A stretch of 64,000 bases of DNA from a virus, in IMG/VR virus record IMGVR_UViG_3300028859_000017, positions 16,323-80,322 of that record, one strand, 5' to 3'. Of this stretch, positions 17,340-25,492 are shown one piece after another. Made by a program: the position numbers and the translations under genes. Position 1 is the stretch's first letter. Each line of letters starts with the position of its first letter. The notes under the pieces are model-generated. The model saw only the letters and a list, made by a program, of their open reading frames with translations. It did not search any database and had not been told where the DNA came from.

Positions 17340-18568
17340 ACTGTAATCTCCTCGATATATTGTTCTAAGTTCTTTTCTTCTGTGTATGGAATAATTATTA
17401 GTTTTATATTATTTTCCTTAGCATATTGAACTTTCTCTATATCACGTTGCCTAGCTTTTAAATATTGTTCTTCTGTTTTATGAAAGTAATTTGGATAGAT
17501 ATAATGCTGATAACCATGATATTCAAAGGCTATTTTATGGTCTTCATTATAGCCATCCCATTCATATCTTTTACTATCGTACAAAAACCTTGTTTTAGTC
17601 AGAGTAAAACCAAACTTAGATTCTAATAATTCCTTACATCTAAGTTCTGTCTTAAAGGAAGCACATTCAGGACACCAAGTATTACTATTTTTAATATGGC
17701 CCCAATTAGCTTCCCATTGATGTGTTTCTTTACATTCCCATAATAATTTATTACTATTATCTATATAAGTTGTGGATAACAATTTTCCTTTTTTACTCTT
17801 AGCAAAATTTTGTAGCTCTATAATATCAGGTTTAGCCTTCCTAGCACAAATAGCACACCAGCTATTACTATTTTTAATACTGCCCCAATTGGCTTTCCAC
17901 TCATGTCCTTTTTCACATTTCCATAACATCTTAGTAATATTATTTATATACTCAGTAGAGACTAACTTGCCACCTTTATTTATGGCATATTCTTGTAATT
18001 CAGTTATATTAGGTTTAAGTGAGGAGCACCCAGGACACCAACTTTTTTTATTTTTAATATCTGTCCATTTAGCTTCCCATTGATGCCCTTCCTCACATTC
18101 CCATAACATCTTAGTAATATTATTTATATACTCAGTAGAGACTAACTTGCCACCTTTATTTATGGCATATTCTTGTAATTCAGTTATATTAGGTTTAACA
18201 CTACCTGAACAGTAGGGACACCAACTTTTTTTATTTTTAATATCTGTCCATTTAGCTTCCCATTGATGCCCTTCCTCACATTCCCATAACATTTTAGTCT
18301 TACTATTTATATATTTAATAGATACTAACTTGCCACTTCTGCTTCTAGCAAATTTTTGTAATTCAGTTATATTACATTTTTTAACCTTCCAAGCACAGTA
18401 AGGACACCAACTTCCTTGACGAACACTATTCCAGTTAGCTTCCCATTGATGCTTTTCTTTACATTCCCATGACATTTTTGTGAGAGCATTTATATACTCA
18501 GTAGATATTAACTTACCATCTTTATTAAGGGCAAATTCTTGACATACTTCTAAGTTACACTTTTTCAT
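17336..18568 (-). CDS. Zinc-ribbon-array homing-type nuclease (family A, copy 1)
   Basis: 410 aa. Five tandem units of about 60 residues each follow the pattern ELQ-x-FA ... GKL-STEYIN ... TKMLWEC-x-GHQWEA-W ... WCPYC. The Cys/His positions suggest one zinc ribbon per unit, presumably for DNA binding. The C-terminal about 100 residues form a nuclease-like domain (FKTELRCKELLE, RYEWDGYN, FEYHGYQHY, RDIEKVQYA, LIIIPY). The Asp of WDGYN, the Glu of FEYHG and the following Gln-His suggest a PD-(D/E)XK/Vsr-like fold. Two more full copies and a remnant occur in this window. Unit-to-unit DNA identity is very high (see the repeat at 17921-18197). Homing function is inferred. Confidence 0.75.
   Translation of the reverse strand: MKKCNLEVCQEFALNKDGKLISTEYINALTKMSWECKEKHQWEANWNSVRQGSWCPYCAWKVKKCNITELQKFARSRSGKLVSIKYINSKTKMLWECEEGHQWEAKWTDIKNKKSWCPYCSGSVKPNITELQEYAINKGGKLVSTEYINNITKMLWECEEGHQWEAKWTDIKNKKSWCPGCSSLKPNITELQEYAINKGGKLVSTEYINNITKMLWKCEKGHEWKANWGSIKNSNSWCAICARKAKPDIIELQNFAKSKKGKLLSTTYIDNSNKLLWECKETHQWEANWGHIKNSNTWCPECASFKTELRCKELLESKFGFTLTKTRFLYDSKRYEWDGYNEDHKIAFEYHGYQHYIYPNYFHKTEEQYLKARQRDIEKVQYAKENNIKLIIIPYTEEKNLEQYIEEITV
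17921..18197 (-). repeat. 97-base direct repeats inside the zinc-array nuclease gene
   Basis: Positions 17921-18017 and 18101-18197 read as identical over 97 bases, exactly 180 bases apart (60 codons, one zinc-ribbon unit). A further stretch starting at 18033 is repeated from 18216, 183 bases away. This indicates recent tandem duplication of whole zinc units. Confidence 0.85.
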
Positions 18569-18583
18569 ATCACAATATTCCTA

Positions 18584-19747
18584 TTAGATATACTTAACAT
18601 AAACCAGCTTTCCGCAGTCAAAGACGCGGAATTGAAAAAGCACATCTCTTGTATAATCGAGCTCAGTTTGTGTTGGAAGAATACCATGAAGATTACATTT
18701 TTTATTTGATTGCTTTCCTCTAACAATACATTTGCCTTCCTTAGCCGATTCCACAGAACACCAATAAGAATAATCGGATTGTAAAGTAGCATATAATTCA
18801 AAGTTTAAAACATTATAAAGATTACCTTGACTTATTCTTCTATCTGCCCAAGAGACAACGGTGTTATATCCTTTAGACTTTAAATCTTTTTCAGCAAAGG
18901 CCAAAACCTTACTTGAGCCACCTGGAATATTATAATTTGATTTTATAGCCAATCTATCTAATACAGTTGTGGTAGGCGAATTCCAGATACTTTGCGCACG
19001 GTGATGTCTTCCAAATGATACAACTTCAATTAAGACATTATTTACATCATATAGCCCATAAAAAAGATAAGATAAATTAGCAGGCCCTTGAATATGCTCT
19101 TCTTTTAAAAACTCATTTGCTTCTTGTTTAGTTATTGCTTTTACTGTACATTTTCTGGCAAATACTGTAATTTTATTTTGTTTAAGTGCTGAAGATAAGA
19201 AGTTAATCATCTTACTTCTTTTGGACTCCCATTCGTTTTCAAACACTGTAAGAACACGATTTCCGTCATTAACAAGTTCCTCCATATTTGAAATAATTAC
19301 TTTCTTAGCCTCAGCATAAGTTTTACACTTTCCTGATGATACTAGAATTTCTTGATGAAACTTACTTAGCTCAACAAAGGTAATAGCAAGCTTACTATTT
19401 TCTTCAAGTAAGGCTGATAATCCAAACTTCATATTTTTGAGAGTAAATGTTAGATTTGGATATAGTTTAATAATATCACTATAAAAAGTATCAGTAGCTG
19501 TTACTGGTATTACTGGAGCCACTTGAACTATTGCTGATTTGTTAAAGGTTTTTCTAATAACATCCCTATAGCAGCCACATGAAGTAGTATTTCCAGAAAC
19601 TAATGAGCCTGTAGCAACTTCTGTAGTTTTTCCACACTCACAAAGACATTCCCATATAGCTTTACGTTGATATCTCTTATCAGAAAGCTTAACAACAGTT
19701 AGCTTTCCATAAACATTACCAAGAAGAGATTTTGGTTTTCCAGACAT
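18584..19747 (-). CDS. Hef-like homing endonuclease with N-terminal CxCxCG zinc unit
   Basis: 387 aa. Residues about 8-60 form one zinc unit of family B (YGKLTVV ... WECLCECG ... SGNTTSCGC). Residues about 165-370 match the C-terminal half of Hef-type phage homing endonucleases: VLTVFENEW, FARKCTVKAI, EANEFLKEEHIQG, a GLYDVNNVLIEVVSFGRHHR strand pair, GGSSKVLAFAE, VSWADRRISQGNLYNVLNF. Where relatives, as I remember them, carry a catalytic Glu in an LAIEYNG segment, this protein reads LAITFVE, so cleavage activity is doubtful. It lies in a run of three selfish genes between the capsid gene and the dNMP kinase. Confidence 0.72.
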   Translation of the reverse strand: MSGKPKSLLGNVYGKLTVVKLSDKRYQRKAIWECLCECGKTTEVATGSLVSGNTTSCGCYRDVIRKTFNKSAIVQVAPVIPVTATDTFYSDIIKLYPNLTFTLKNMKFGLSALLEENSKLAITFVELSKFHQEILVSSGKCKTYAEAKKVIISNMEELVNDGNRVLTVFENEWESKRSKMINFLSSALKQNKITVFARKCTVKAITKQEANEFLKEEHIQGPANLSYLFYGLYDVNNVLIEVVSFGRHHRAQSIWNSPTTTVLDRLAIKSNYNIPGGSSKVLAFAEKDLKSKGYNTVVSWADRRISQGNLYNVLNFELYATLQSDYSYWCSVESAKEGKCIVRGKQSNKKCNLHGILPTQTELDYTRDVLFQFRVFDCGKLVYVKYI

Positions 19748-19751
19748 TAGA

Positions 19752-20822
19752 TTAGTTCTCCATAAGTTCTGTTAAATAATTTTGAATATTTGTATTAATC
19801 TCATCTATAACTAACAAGTCTATTGGATTAGTAGACTCTCTAAGTGAGGCTACCTTAGATAAATACTCAGCAAACTCCATATCTACATCACCATTAAAGT
19901 TATTACAGTGGGCCTGTCCATGGTGTAGTTTACATAAAGTAATTAGATTAGTAGGTTCTGCTGCCAATGAAATATCCTCTGCTCTTTTAGTAATATGATG
20001 AACATACAAGTCTCCTCCTTGTTTATTACAGATAGCACATTTATAACCATCCGATTTCATAACTAATCTAGTAACAGGCCTTATAATACTTGAAATATGT
20101 TCTCTAATAGTTGACATTAAAATATCAGCAGGTTGTCCTTTTGATAGTCTATATTCCATAAAACGTTTCTGTGTTGCTTCCTTATTTAGACATCCACAAG
20201 ATTTAACAGCACCACTTAATAAATTACAAATATTAACTTCAGTGATTATTCCACAGTCACATACACATTTCCAAAAGTATCCTCCACCAGTTCTTCTATC
20301 CAAAGAACTAATAGCTGTTAATTTACCAAACTTTTGATTTGTAATATCTTTCTTATTTGAAATACCCTGAGCCTTAGCTTGATCCATATGAGCACAGCCA
20401 CATGATTTGGTATTACCTCTCTTAACATCTGAAAGTGGCTTTTCTACTATATTACCACAGTCACATCTAAATTTCCAAATAGTCACACCATTTTTCTTAT
20501 TTTCTGTTGGCTCCAATGCCAAAAGTCTATTAAACTTTTGTCCAGTTATATCCTTAGTATTAACTATTTTTCGTTGTTCTGCTCCAAAGCAACCACAACT
20601 TACAGTTACTCCACTAGTCAAAGCACTTCCTATAACTGTAGAATAATTTCCGCAAGAACATTTACATAGCCAAAATATAGTTCCAGTATTAGATTTTCCT
20701 GTATTTTCTATAGGATACAAAGCAACTAACTTTCCATAAACATTATTTGTTAGGTCTTTAGCTTTTTTTGTTAATGAAATCCTGTTTAACAATGTGACAT
20801 CATAATCTGATGGGTATACCAT
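19752..20822 (-). CDS. HNH homing endonuclease with three zinc units (family B)
   Basis: 356 aa. Three units of about 60 residues (YGKLVAL..., FNRLLAL..., FGKLTAI...) each contain W-x-C-x-CxCG and end in SCGC, so each probably holds one zinc. The C-terminal HNH nuclease (about 250-320) shows CAICNKQGGDLYVHHI, then NLITLCKLHHGQAH, with the catalytic His pair and zinc-binding cysteines. ATG 20822 has GGAGGTG upstream and a TCGATA-type element about 20 bases before that. It sits immediately after the capsid-gene terminator, so it carries its own promoter-like signal. Confidence 0.88.
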   Translation of the reverse strand: MVYPSDYDVTLLNRISLTKKAKDLTNNVYGKLVALYPIENTGKSNTGTIFWLCKCSCGNYSTVIGSALTSGVTVSCGCFGAEQRKIVNTKDITGQKFNRLLALEPTENKKNGVTIWKFRCDCGNIVEKPLSDVKRGNTKSCGCAHMDQAKAQGISNKKDITNQKFGKLTAISSLDRRTGGGYFWKCVCDCGIITEVNICNLLSGAVKSCGCLNKEATQKRFMEYRLSKGQPADILMSTIREHISSIIRPVTRLVMKSDGYKCAICNKQGGDLYVHHITKRAEDISLAAEPTNLITLCKLHHGQAHCNNFNGDVDMEFAEYLSKVASLRESTNPIDLLVIDEINTNIQNYLTELMEN

Positions 20823-20840
20823 GTAGCACCTCCAACATAT

Positions 20841-20852
20841 ATTATCGGCAAT
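20841..20852 (-). promoter_or_regulatory. CGATA element (ATTGCCGATAAT)
   Basis: Minus-strand match to TTTRYCGATAHT with the first T replaced by A. It is about 19 bases before the HNH gene start, with the Shine-Dalgarno sequence in between. It is one of ten sites; see the finding on the shared motif. Confidence 0.6.
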
Positions 20853-20913
20853 GGTGATATAAAGTGTAGGGAAAATAAAAAATTATTTGCTATGTCACAT
20901 AAGGCCTAGCCAC

Positions 20914-20941
20914 ACAAAAAGAAGGCCCAATAAAGGGCCCT
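20914..20941 (-). terminator. Terminator downstream of the major capsid gene
   Basis: On the minus strand AGGGCCC and GGGCCTT form a seven-pair stem (one G-T pair) with a 6-base loop, followed by CTTTTTG. It is unusually GC-rich for this genome and lies about 35 bases after the capsid stop, matching a highly transcribed gene. Confidence 0.8.
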
Positions 20942-20972
20942 CATTTTGCTTATAGTTACTATAGGATTAAGG

Positions 20973-22577
20973 TTAAACAACACCATAATCAGAGGCAGGA
21001 GTGGAACCAGATGTATAGAGGTTCTGAACCTGGAGAACACCTAAACCGTACGCGCCGTCGAGTAGAAGCTGATGGTCGTAACGTTGCTGTAAGCCGACAA
21101 CAGTTGAGAAAATATCACCTGAGAGGACATCAATTGAAGGTGGGGTAAGATATGTCACGAAGGGAAAGTACGCATATGGAGCCTTGCCTAAATCTTTAGA
21201 AGTGAAGCCCATGAGAATCTTGTCTGACTGGGGAAACTGAGGAGCCTTAGCAACAGTGAAGTTGTTGATGCTACCAAACTTCTCAGCATCAATACTGAAA
21301 TCACCCTGAGCCTTATGACCAGTATCAGTAGCCATCTTAAATTCGGCAGTATTCTGAAGCAGTGTAAATACATGGGGATGGGTAACAGCAAACATACCCT
21401 CACCACGAAGGAAGTCAATACTCATATCATTAGCAAGATAGTTCATCTTATGAACTAGTTCCTGGTTCTTCTGGAACATAGTGCCCCGGAAAGAGTTTGC
21501 AGGATAAGAAGCATCATAAGTAGAAATCTTACCAGCATTGGCCATCATGTCAAGCATCATTTCTAGGTCAATTTCAAGTGCCATTGACTCAGTCATGCCA
21601 CCAACTAGTTCCTTTAGAGCATCCATACGACCTTCAGTATAAGCTTCAAGGTCCTGAATAGCTTCTGCGGAAATCTGAGCAAAGTTCTTACGTGAACGAG
21701 TGCTAACCTGGATTAGACTCTGAACGAAACTAACTTCACCAAGAGCCTTATTACGTTCCTGATTATACTGATAGGTTACTGAGAAAGTAGCTGTTCCAGT
21801 AATAGTAAGACCAACAGCAGTAGCGGCAGCAGCAGCAGTCTGATTGAAGGTAATAGAAGGAACACCAGAACCATTAGTAGTTACAGTGCCATTAACATTG
21901 TCAGGGGAAACTGCAGCCATAACACCAGCACTATTATCAATAGCCACTACTACGGAATTACGAGGAATAGCACTATCATAAACTGCAATTGAAGCAGTGC
22001 CACTAATGTACGGAGTATAGGTGGGAGTATAACCAGATAAAGTAGAAGTTCCACCTACCTCAGTTACCTGCTGACCTGAGTAGTTGGCATCAATACCTGA
22101 AGTGGTATCTTCATACTGTGTTGCGCCTGAACCATAACGCTTGTAGGAAGCTGGGTTCATGTATTCCTGACCGGCAGTTGTAGCACCCTTAGTGGTATTA
22201 CGAGAAAGTCGGAAGGTCTGAATTACCTGAGTAGGAACATCAAGCTGGCGAGTAGCAATAAACTTAGTAACAACAATCTGTGGGAATACACGAGTTATAA
22301 TTGTTGGAAGCATTGCTTTGTTATAAGTTGCAACAGAGGCTGAGGTAGTTGCTTCAGTCAGTGGCTGATTCTTGGTGGCATACTGGAGTGATTTTACAGC
22401 ATGAAGAAAAACAGTATTACGATATTCAGCATCTGGAATAGCAGTCTGTAGATTTTCATTAAAAGTCTTCCAGAAAGAAGACTTGCCAGCCTTCTTAGCT
22501 GCTTGTTCATCACGCTCAAGAATTGCTCGTACTCGTTGCTCACTTAGCATTTCTAAATTAACAGGGTTTGTAAACAT
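20973..22577 (-). CDS. Major capsid protein, T4 gp23-like
   Basis: 534 aa, close to T4 gp23 (521). A prohead-protease-type site LTE|A is at residues 73-76, the usual position of gp23 maturation cleavage. It is followed by the conserved MLPTIITRVFPQIVVTKFIATRQLD region. The HK97-fold core continues through NKALGEVSFVQS, KNFAQISAEAIQDLEA, and the C-terminal KILMGFTSKDLGKAPYAYFPFVTYL. The middle (about 165-270) contains a Val/Thr/Ala-rich insertion. The gene is visibly richer in G and C than its neighbours, probably reflecting codon selection for high expression. ATG 22577 has AGGAGA upstream. Confidence 0.95.
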   Translation of the reverse strand: MFTNPVNLEMLSEQRVRAILERDEQAAKKAGKSSFWKTFNENLQTAIPDAEYRNTVFLHAVKSLQYATKNQPLTEATTSASVATYNKAMLPTIITRVFPQIVVTKFIATRQLDVPTQVIQTFRLSRNTTKGATTAGQEYMNPASYKRYGSGATQYEDTTSGIDANYSGQQVTEVGGTSTLSGYTPTYTPYISGTASIAVYDSAIPRNSVVVAIDNSAGVMAAVSPDNVNGTVTTNGSGVPSITFNQTAAAAATAVGLTITGTATFSVTYQYNQERNKALGEVSFVQSLIQVSTRSRKNFAQISAEAIQDLEAYTEGRMDALKELVGGMTESMALEIDLEMMLDMMANAGKISTYDASYPANSFRGTMFQKNQELVHKMNYLANDMSIDFLRGEGMFAVTHPHVFTLLQNTAEFKMATDTGHKAQGDFSIDAEKFGSINNFTVAKAPQFPQSDKILMGFTSKDLGKAPYAYFPFVTYLTPPSIDVLSGDIFSTVVGLQQRYDHQLLLDGAYGLGVLQVQNLYTSGSTPASDYGVV

Positions 22578-22631
22578 TCAATTATCTCCTGGATAAAATT
22601 AATTATAGTTTTGTTACACTTTAAGTAGGTA

Positions 22632-23480
22632 TTAACCTAAATAAATCTCATAATCTAAAGCACTTGACTCTTTTGATTCAGTTACAACTTCTTTTTCTTG
22701 CTTTTTAGTTGCCAGATTTTCGGCAATTACTTTAAGTTTATTACGCTGTGGTGTGACTTCTACAGGCTTATCTACTACACTCTCAGTTACAACTACTTCT
22801 GGTTTCTGAGTAGCTTCTACTTCACGTTCCTTTAAAGCCTGTTTAGCAGCTTCAAGACATTTCTTTCCTTCTTCTAAATTCTTTGGTTCCATCTTAGTAA
22901 CTGTTTCATAAAGTAAAGCAATTTTTTCAGTTGGGTAGCCAGAGCATTCTGAGACAACTAGTGAATGTAAATCACCAATTAATGCTTTTGCTTCTAATAC
23001 CTTAATCTTTTTAAGGGACTCGTTAAGCTTATTCTTCATACTATCAAGGTCTGCTTGATTCTTTCCTTCTAGCTCATTTATGTTTATAAAGGGAGCCATT
23101 TCACTAACTGCCTTTGAGAAAGCTTCTTGAATTTTAGTAGATGTATTGGTAGCCTTAACATCTTCTTCTATAGCTTTAGTAATCTTTTTAACAGATTCAT
23201 TCATGAATTCGTAAACTTCTTTACCAAGCTTCTTCTTGGCTTCATTAAACTTAGCTTCATAAAAATCCTTTAGCTTAGTCTCATAAAGATTAGATTTAGC
23301 TAAGATAGTCTTCTTAAAAATAAAGGCTTCCTTTTCAAAGGACTTCTTCTGTTCTACTAATTTAGTTTTTTCAGTGTCTAATTCTGCCTTTGATTCTGCT
23401 ATAGCTGCCTGAATCTGCTCTTCAATAATCTGATGAACATCAGCATTTGCTAATAGTTCTTTAATCTGCTTCATATTCAT
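22632..23480 (-). CDS. Prohead core (scaffold) protein, gp22-like
   Basis: 282 aa, very rich in Lys/Glu/Ala with long predicted coiled coils (residues 15-110 and 120-220). This is typical of the internal scaffold around which the T4-type capsid assembles and which the prohead protease later degrades. It lies exactly where gp22 is found, between the protease gene and the capsid gene. The C-terminal 60 residues (Val/Thr/Lys/Glu) look disordered. Assignment is by composition and position. Confidence 0.8.
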   Translation of the reverse strand: MNMKQIKELLANADVHQIIEEQIQAAIAESKAELDTEKTKLVEQKKSFEKEAFIFKKTILAKSNLYETKLKDFYEAKFNEAKKKLGKEVYEFMNESVKKITKAIEEDVKATNTSTKIQEAFSKAVSEMAPFININELEGKNQADLDSMKNKLNESLKKIKVLEAKALIGDLHSLVVSECSGYPTEKIALLYETVTKMEPKNLEEGKKCLEAAKQALKEREVEATQKPEVVVTESVVDKPVEVTPQRNKLKVIAENLATKKQEKEVVTESKESSALDYEIYLG

Positions 23481-23503
23481 ATTTATTCACCTATATAAAA
23501 TAA

Positions 23504-24130
23504 TTACTTACTTCTGAACATATCCCGTAAATCATCGATAAACTTTTTGCGCTCTAACTCATATTCTAACTTACGTTTAAAATCTAAACCTTCATTTACT
23601 GGTTGTATAAATGCTTTTTGTGTAGATGGGTCATGTACTGCATCAAAAGTGACAAGCTTATACTCATCTACAACGGTACTGTCATAACCCTCAGTAACTG
23701 AACCAAAACCTCTACTAGAAATACCGACAGTACAGTTATTTCTAATTAAAGCTCCTAACATTCTTCCTGAAGGGGTTCCTGCTGGGCCTGGGTCATCGAA
23801 AACTACTGCCTCACCTATTAAATCATTACCAGAAAATTTTAAATTTGTAATTACATGACTTACATTTTTTAAAGACACAGTAGGAGATTGGTTTTCTGGG
23901 TGGTCCATCTCGCCCAACATATTGCGTGACATTAAGCTTTCACTAGCTTCTTGAATTGCTTTATCTAAAACTTTGTATGGATAAACACGTCCATTTTGAT
24001 TTTTAGAGTCTGCTCTTTGAAATACACCTCTAAATTTAAGGCATTTCCAAGATGAATTTGAGTTTAGCTTTTCTTCTAAGAGCTCAAAGCCTTTTGTTGA
24101 AGAGGTTACTTCGATTAATGGATTATACAT
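23504..24130 (-). CDS. Prohead core protein protease, gp21-like
   Basis: 208 aa, near the T4 gp21 length (212). Recognisable S77-family segments are NQNGRVYPYKVLDKAI, the catalytic-His region GEMDHPEN, LIGEAVVFDDPGPAG and the catalytic-Ser region VGISSRGFGSV, then DAVHDPSTQKAFI. It cleaves scaffold, capsid and internal proteins after (L/I)xE during head maturation. The LTE|A site in the capsid protein and similar N-terminal sites in two plus-strand proteins fit this. ATG 24130 is the start; a TATAAATA sequence 39 bases upstream may be coincidental. Confidence 0.93.
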   Translation of the reverse strand: MYNPLIEVTSSTKGFELLEEKLNSNSSWKCLKFRGVFQRADSKNQNGRVYPYKVLDKAIQEASESLMSRNMLGEMDHPENQSPTVSLKNVSHVITNLKFSGNDLIGEAVVFDDPGPAGTPSGRMLGALIRNNCTVGISSRGFGSVTEGYDSTVVDEYKLVTFDAVHDPSTQKAFIQPVNEGLDFKRKLEYELERKKFIDDLRDMFRSK

Positions 24131-24176
24131 TTACTGTCTCTTTCCCACAACTCATATTTCGTGCCTATTATTTATA

Positions 24177-25442
24177 TTATATCCCAGGACCTTGCTTTTC
24201 TTGTGTCTCTTCATACCCTGGGAGTGTTTGTGGCTCTACACCTGGAACACCTTGGTCTTCAGGAGTATTTTCGGGCTCTTCAACAGATTCAGGATTTTCG
24301 CCACCATCATCTGCCTTTAGTTCGACTTCTTCAGCACCTAAATCTTGTTCTGGAGTATATAAATCAGAATCTAAGAAGGTTGAAATTATAGGATTCCATC
24401 GAGCCTCTATATCAGATAGTTCATCATCTGCTAGGTCAGGCTTATTTAATATATCTAAATCTGTTTTTAGTCTATCATCTAAATCTGCTGATATATTAAG
24501 ATTTTCACTATTATTTGCTTCACGACTAACAAAGGAGGACATACCATCTAATATGGAAGTTAATATATCTTTATGGAGCTGTTTAACTTCTTCATCACTT
24601 AGATTTTCAGGAGAAAACTCTTCAAAATCCTTTTTACCTTCGTCATCTGGAAAATCTGTTTCTATGTCTTCTGGAGAATTATAATCTTCATCAGAAACAC
24701 TATCAGAATCTTCAGAAGGAAATTTTCCATCATCAAGGCTATAATCATTATCCATAGCCTGTTTAATATCTTCATTTACTTCATTTAATGTTTTAGCAGT
24801 CTCAAAAAGCTTTTCTGTAATACTTTCTGAACGTTCCTTATTACCAAGCAAAGCATCCTCAATTATAGAAACTACCTTGTCTTTACCTAAAAATAATACT
24901 GGGCCACAGGACTCTATAATAGAAGTATAATCTGATAAATCTAAGTCTTCAGCCTCACTTAAGGTAACTAAAGAAAAAATGTCGGATTTAAATTCATTAA
25001 TTAAAGAATTTCCAGATTTACGTAGTTTAAAACCAGGAGCCTTCTTAATGAGATTTTCTGTGAAGGTTTCTGGAAATCGTCTCTTGAGTAGCTGATATTG
25101 ATAAAACTCTTCGCAAAACTTATTTAGGTCATCTTCAGCAGATACATAGTCTTCTTCTACTAAATTATCAATAAGCTTTATTACCTGCTCTTTAAGTTCT
25201 TTATCAGTTTGCTTAGCTGATACATAGATAACTTCATTATCTAATATATCTTCAGCAGTCATCTTAGATTCTGATAAATTGTGCTTAAACTTAGCCAATA
25301 CTAGATAATTATTTTTTTGAAATAGCACGGAATCATCAGTATACTCAAGAATAGAGCAATCCTCAGTTAAAAGGTTATGAAGCTTTTCCTCTAGAGCTCT
25401 ATTTCCACTCTTTAATATAGATGTTAAAGTTTTTAAACTCAT
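24177..25442 (-). CDS. Acidic head-region protein of unknown function
   Basis: 421 aa. The N-terminal about 210 residues look folded and helical (TLTSILKSGNRALEEKLHNLLTED, LVLAKFKHNLSESK, EEFYQYQLLKRRFPE). The rest is strongly acidic, with long Asp/Glu/Ser-rich stretches and a Pro/Glu-rich tail. An LLTE|D sequence near residue 25 could be a prohead-protease site. Lying between portal and protease, it may be a second prohead core or internal protein. I do not recognise a family. Confidence 0.6.
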   Translation of the reverse strand: MSLKTLTSILKSGNRALEEKLHNLLTEDCSILEYTDDSVLFQKNNYLVLAKFKHNLSESKMTAEDILDNEVIYVSAKQTDKELKEQVIKLIDNLVEEDYVSAEDDLNKFCEEFYQYQLLKRRFPETFTENLIKKAPGFKLRKSGNSLINEFKSDIFSLVTLSEAEDLDLSDYTSIIESCGPVLFLGKDKVVSIIEDALLGNKERSESITEKLFETAKTLNEVNEDIKQAMDNDYSLDDGKFPSEDSDSVSDEDYNSPEDIETDFPDDEGKKDFEEFSPENLSDEEVKQLHKDILTSILDGMSSFVSREANNSENLNISADLDDRLKTDLDILNKPDLADDELSDIEARWNPIISTFLDSDLYTPEQDLGAEEVELKADDGGENPESVEEPENTPEDQGVPGVEPQTLPGYEETQEKQGPGI

Positions 25443-25492
25443 ATAAATATGCCTTTTTAAGTATCTGCTTACAAATTAATTATATAATTTTA

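Noticed and set aside
17921-18197. Regularly spaced repeats considered as a CRISPR array
   Set aside because: The repeats are in-frame zinc-ribbon units of one gene with a 180-base period and conserved cysteines, not repeat-spacer units.
24169-24176. TATAAATA (T4 late promoter sequence) before the protease gene, and copies at 61346, 61375 and 63800
   Set aside because: Not found before the capsid, tube, sheath or portal genes, and expected by chance in AT-rich DNA; one copy lies at a terminator.
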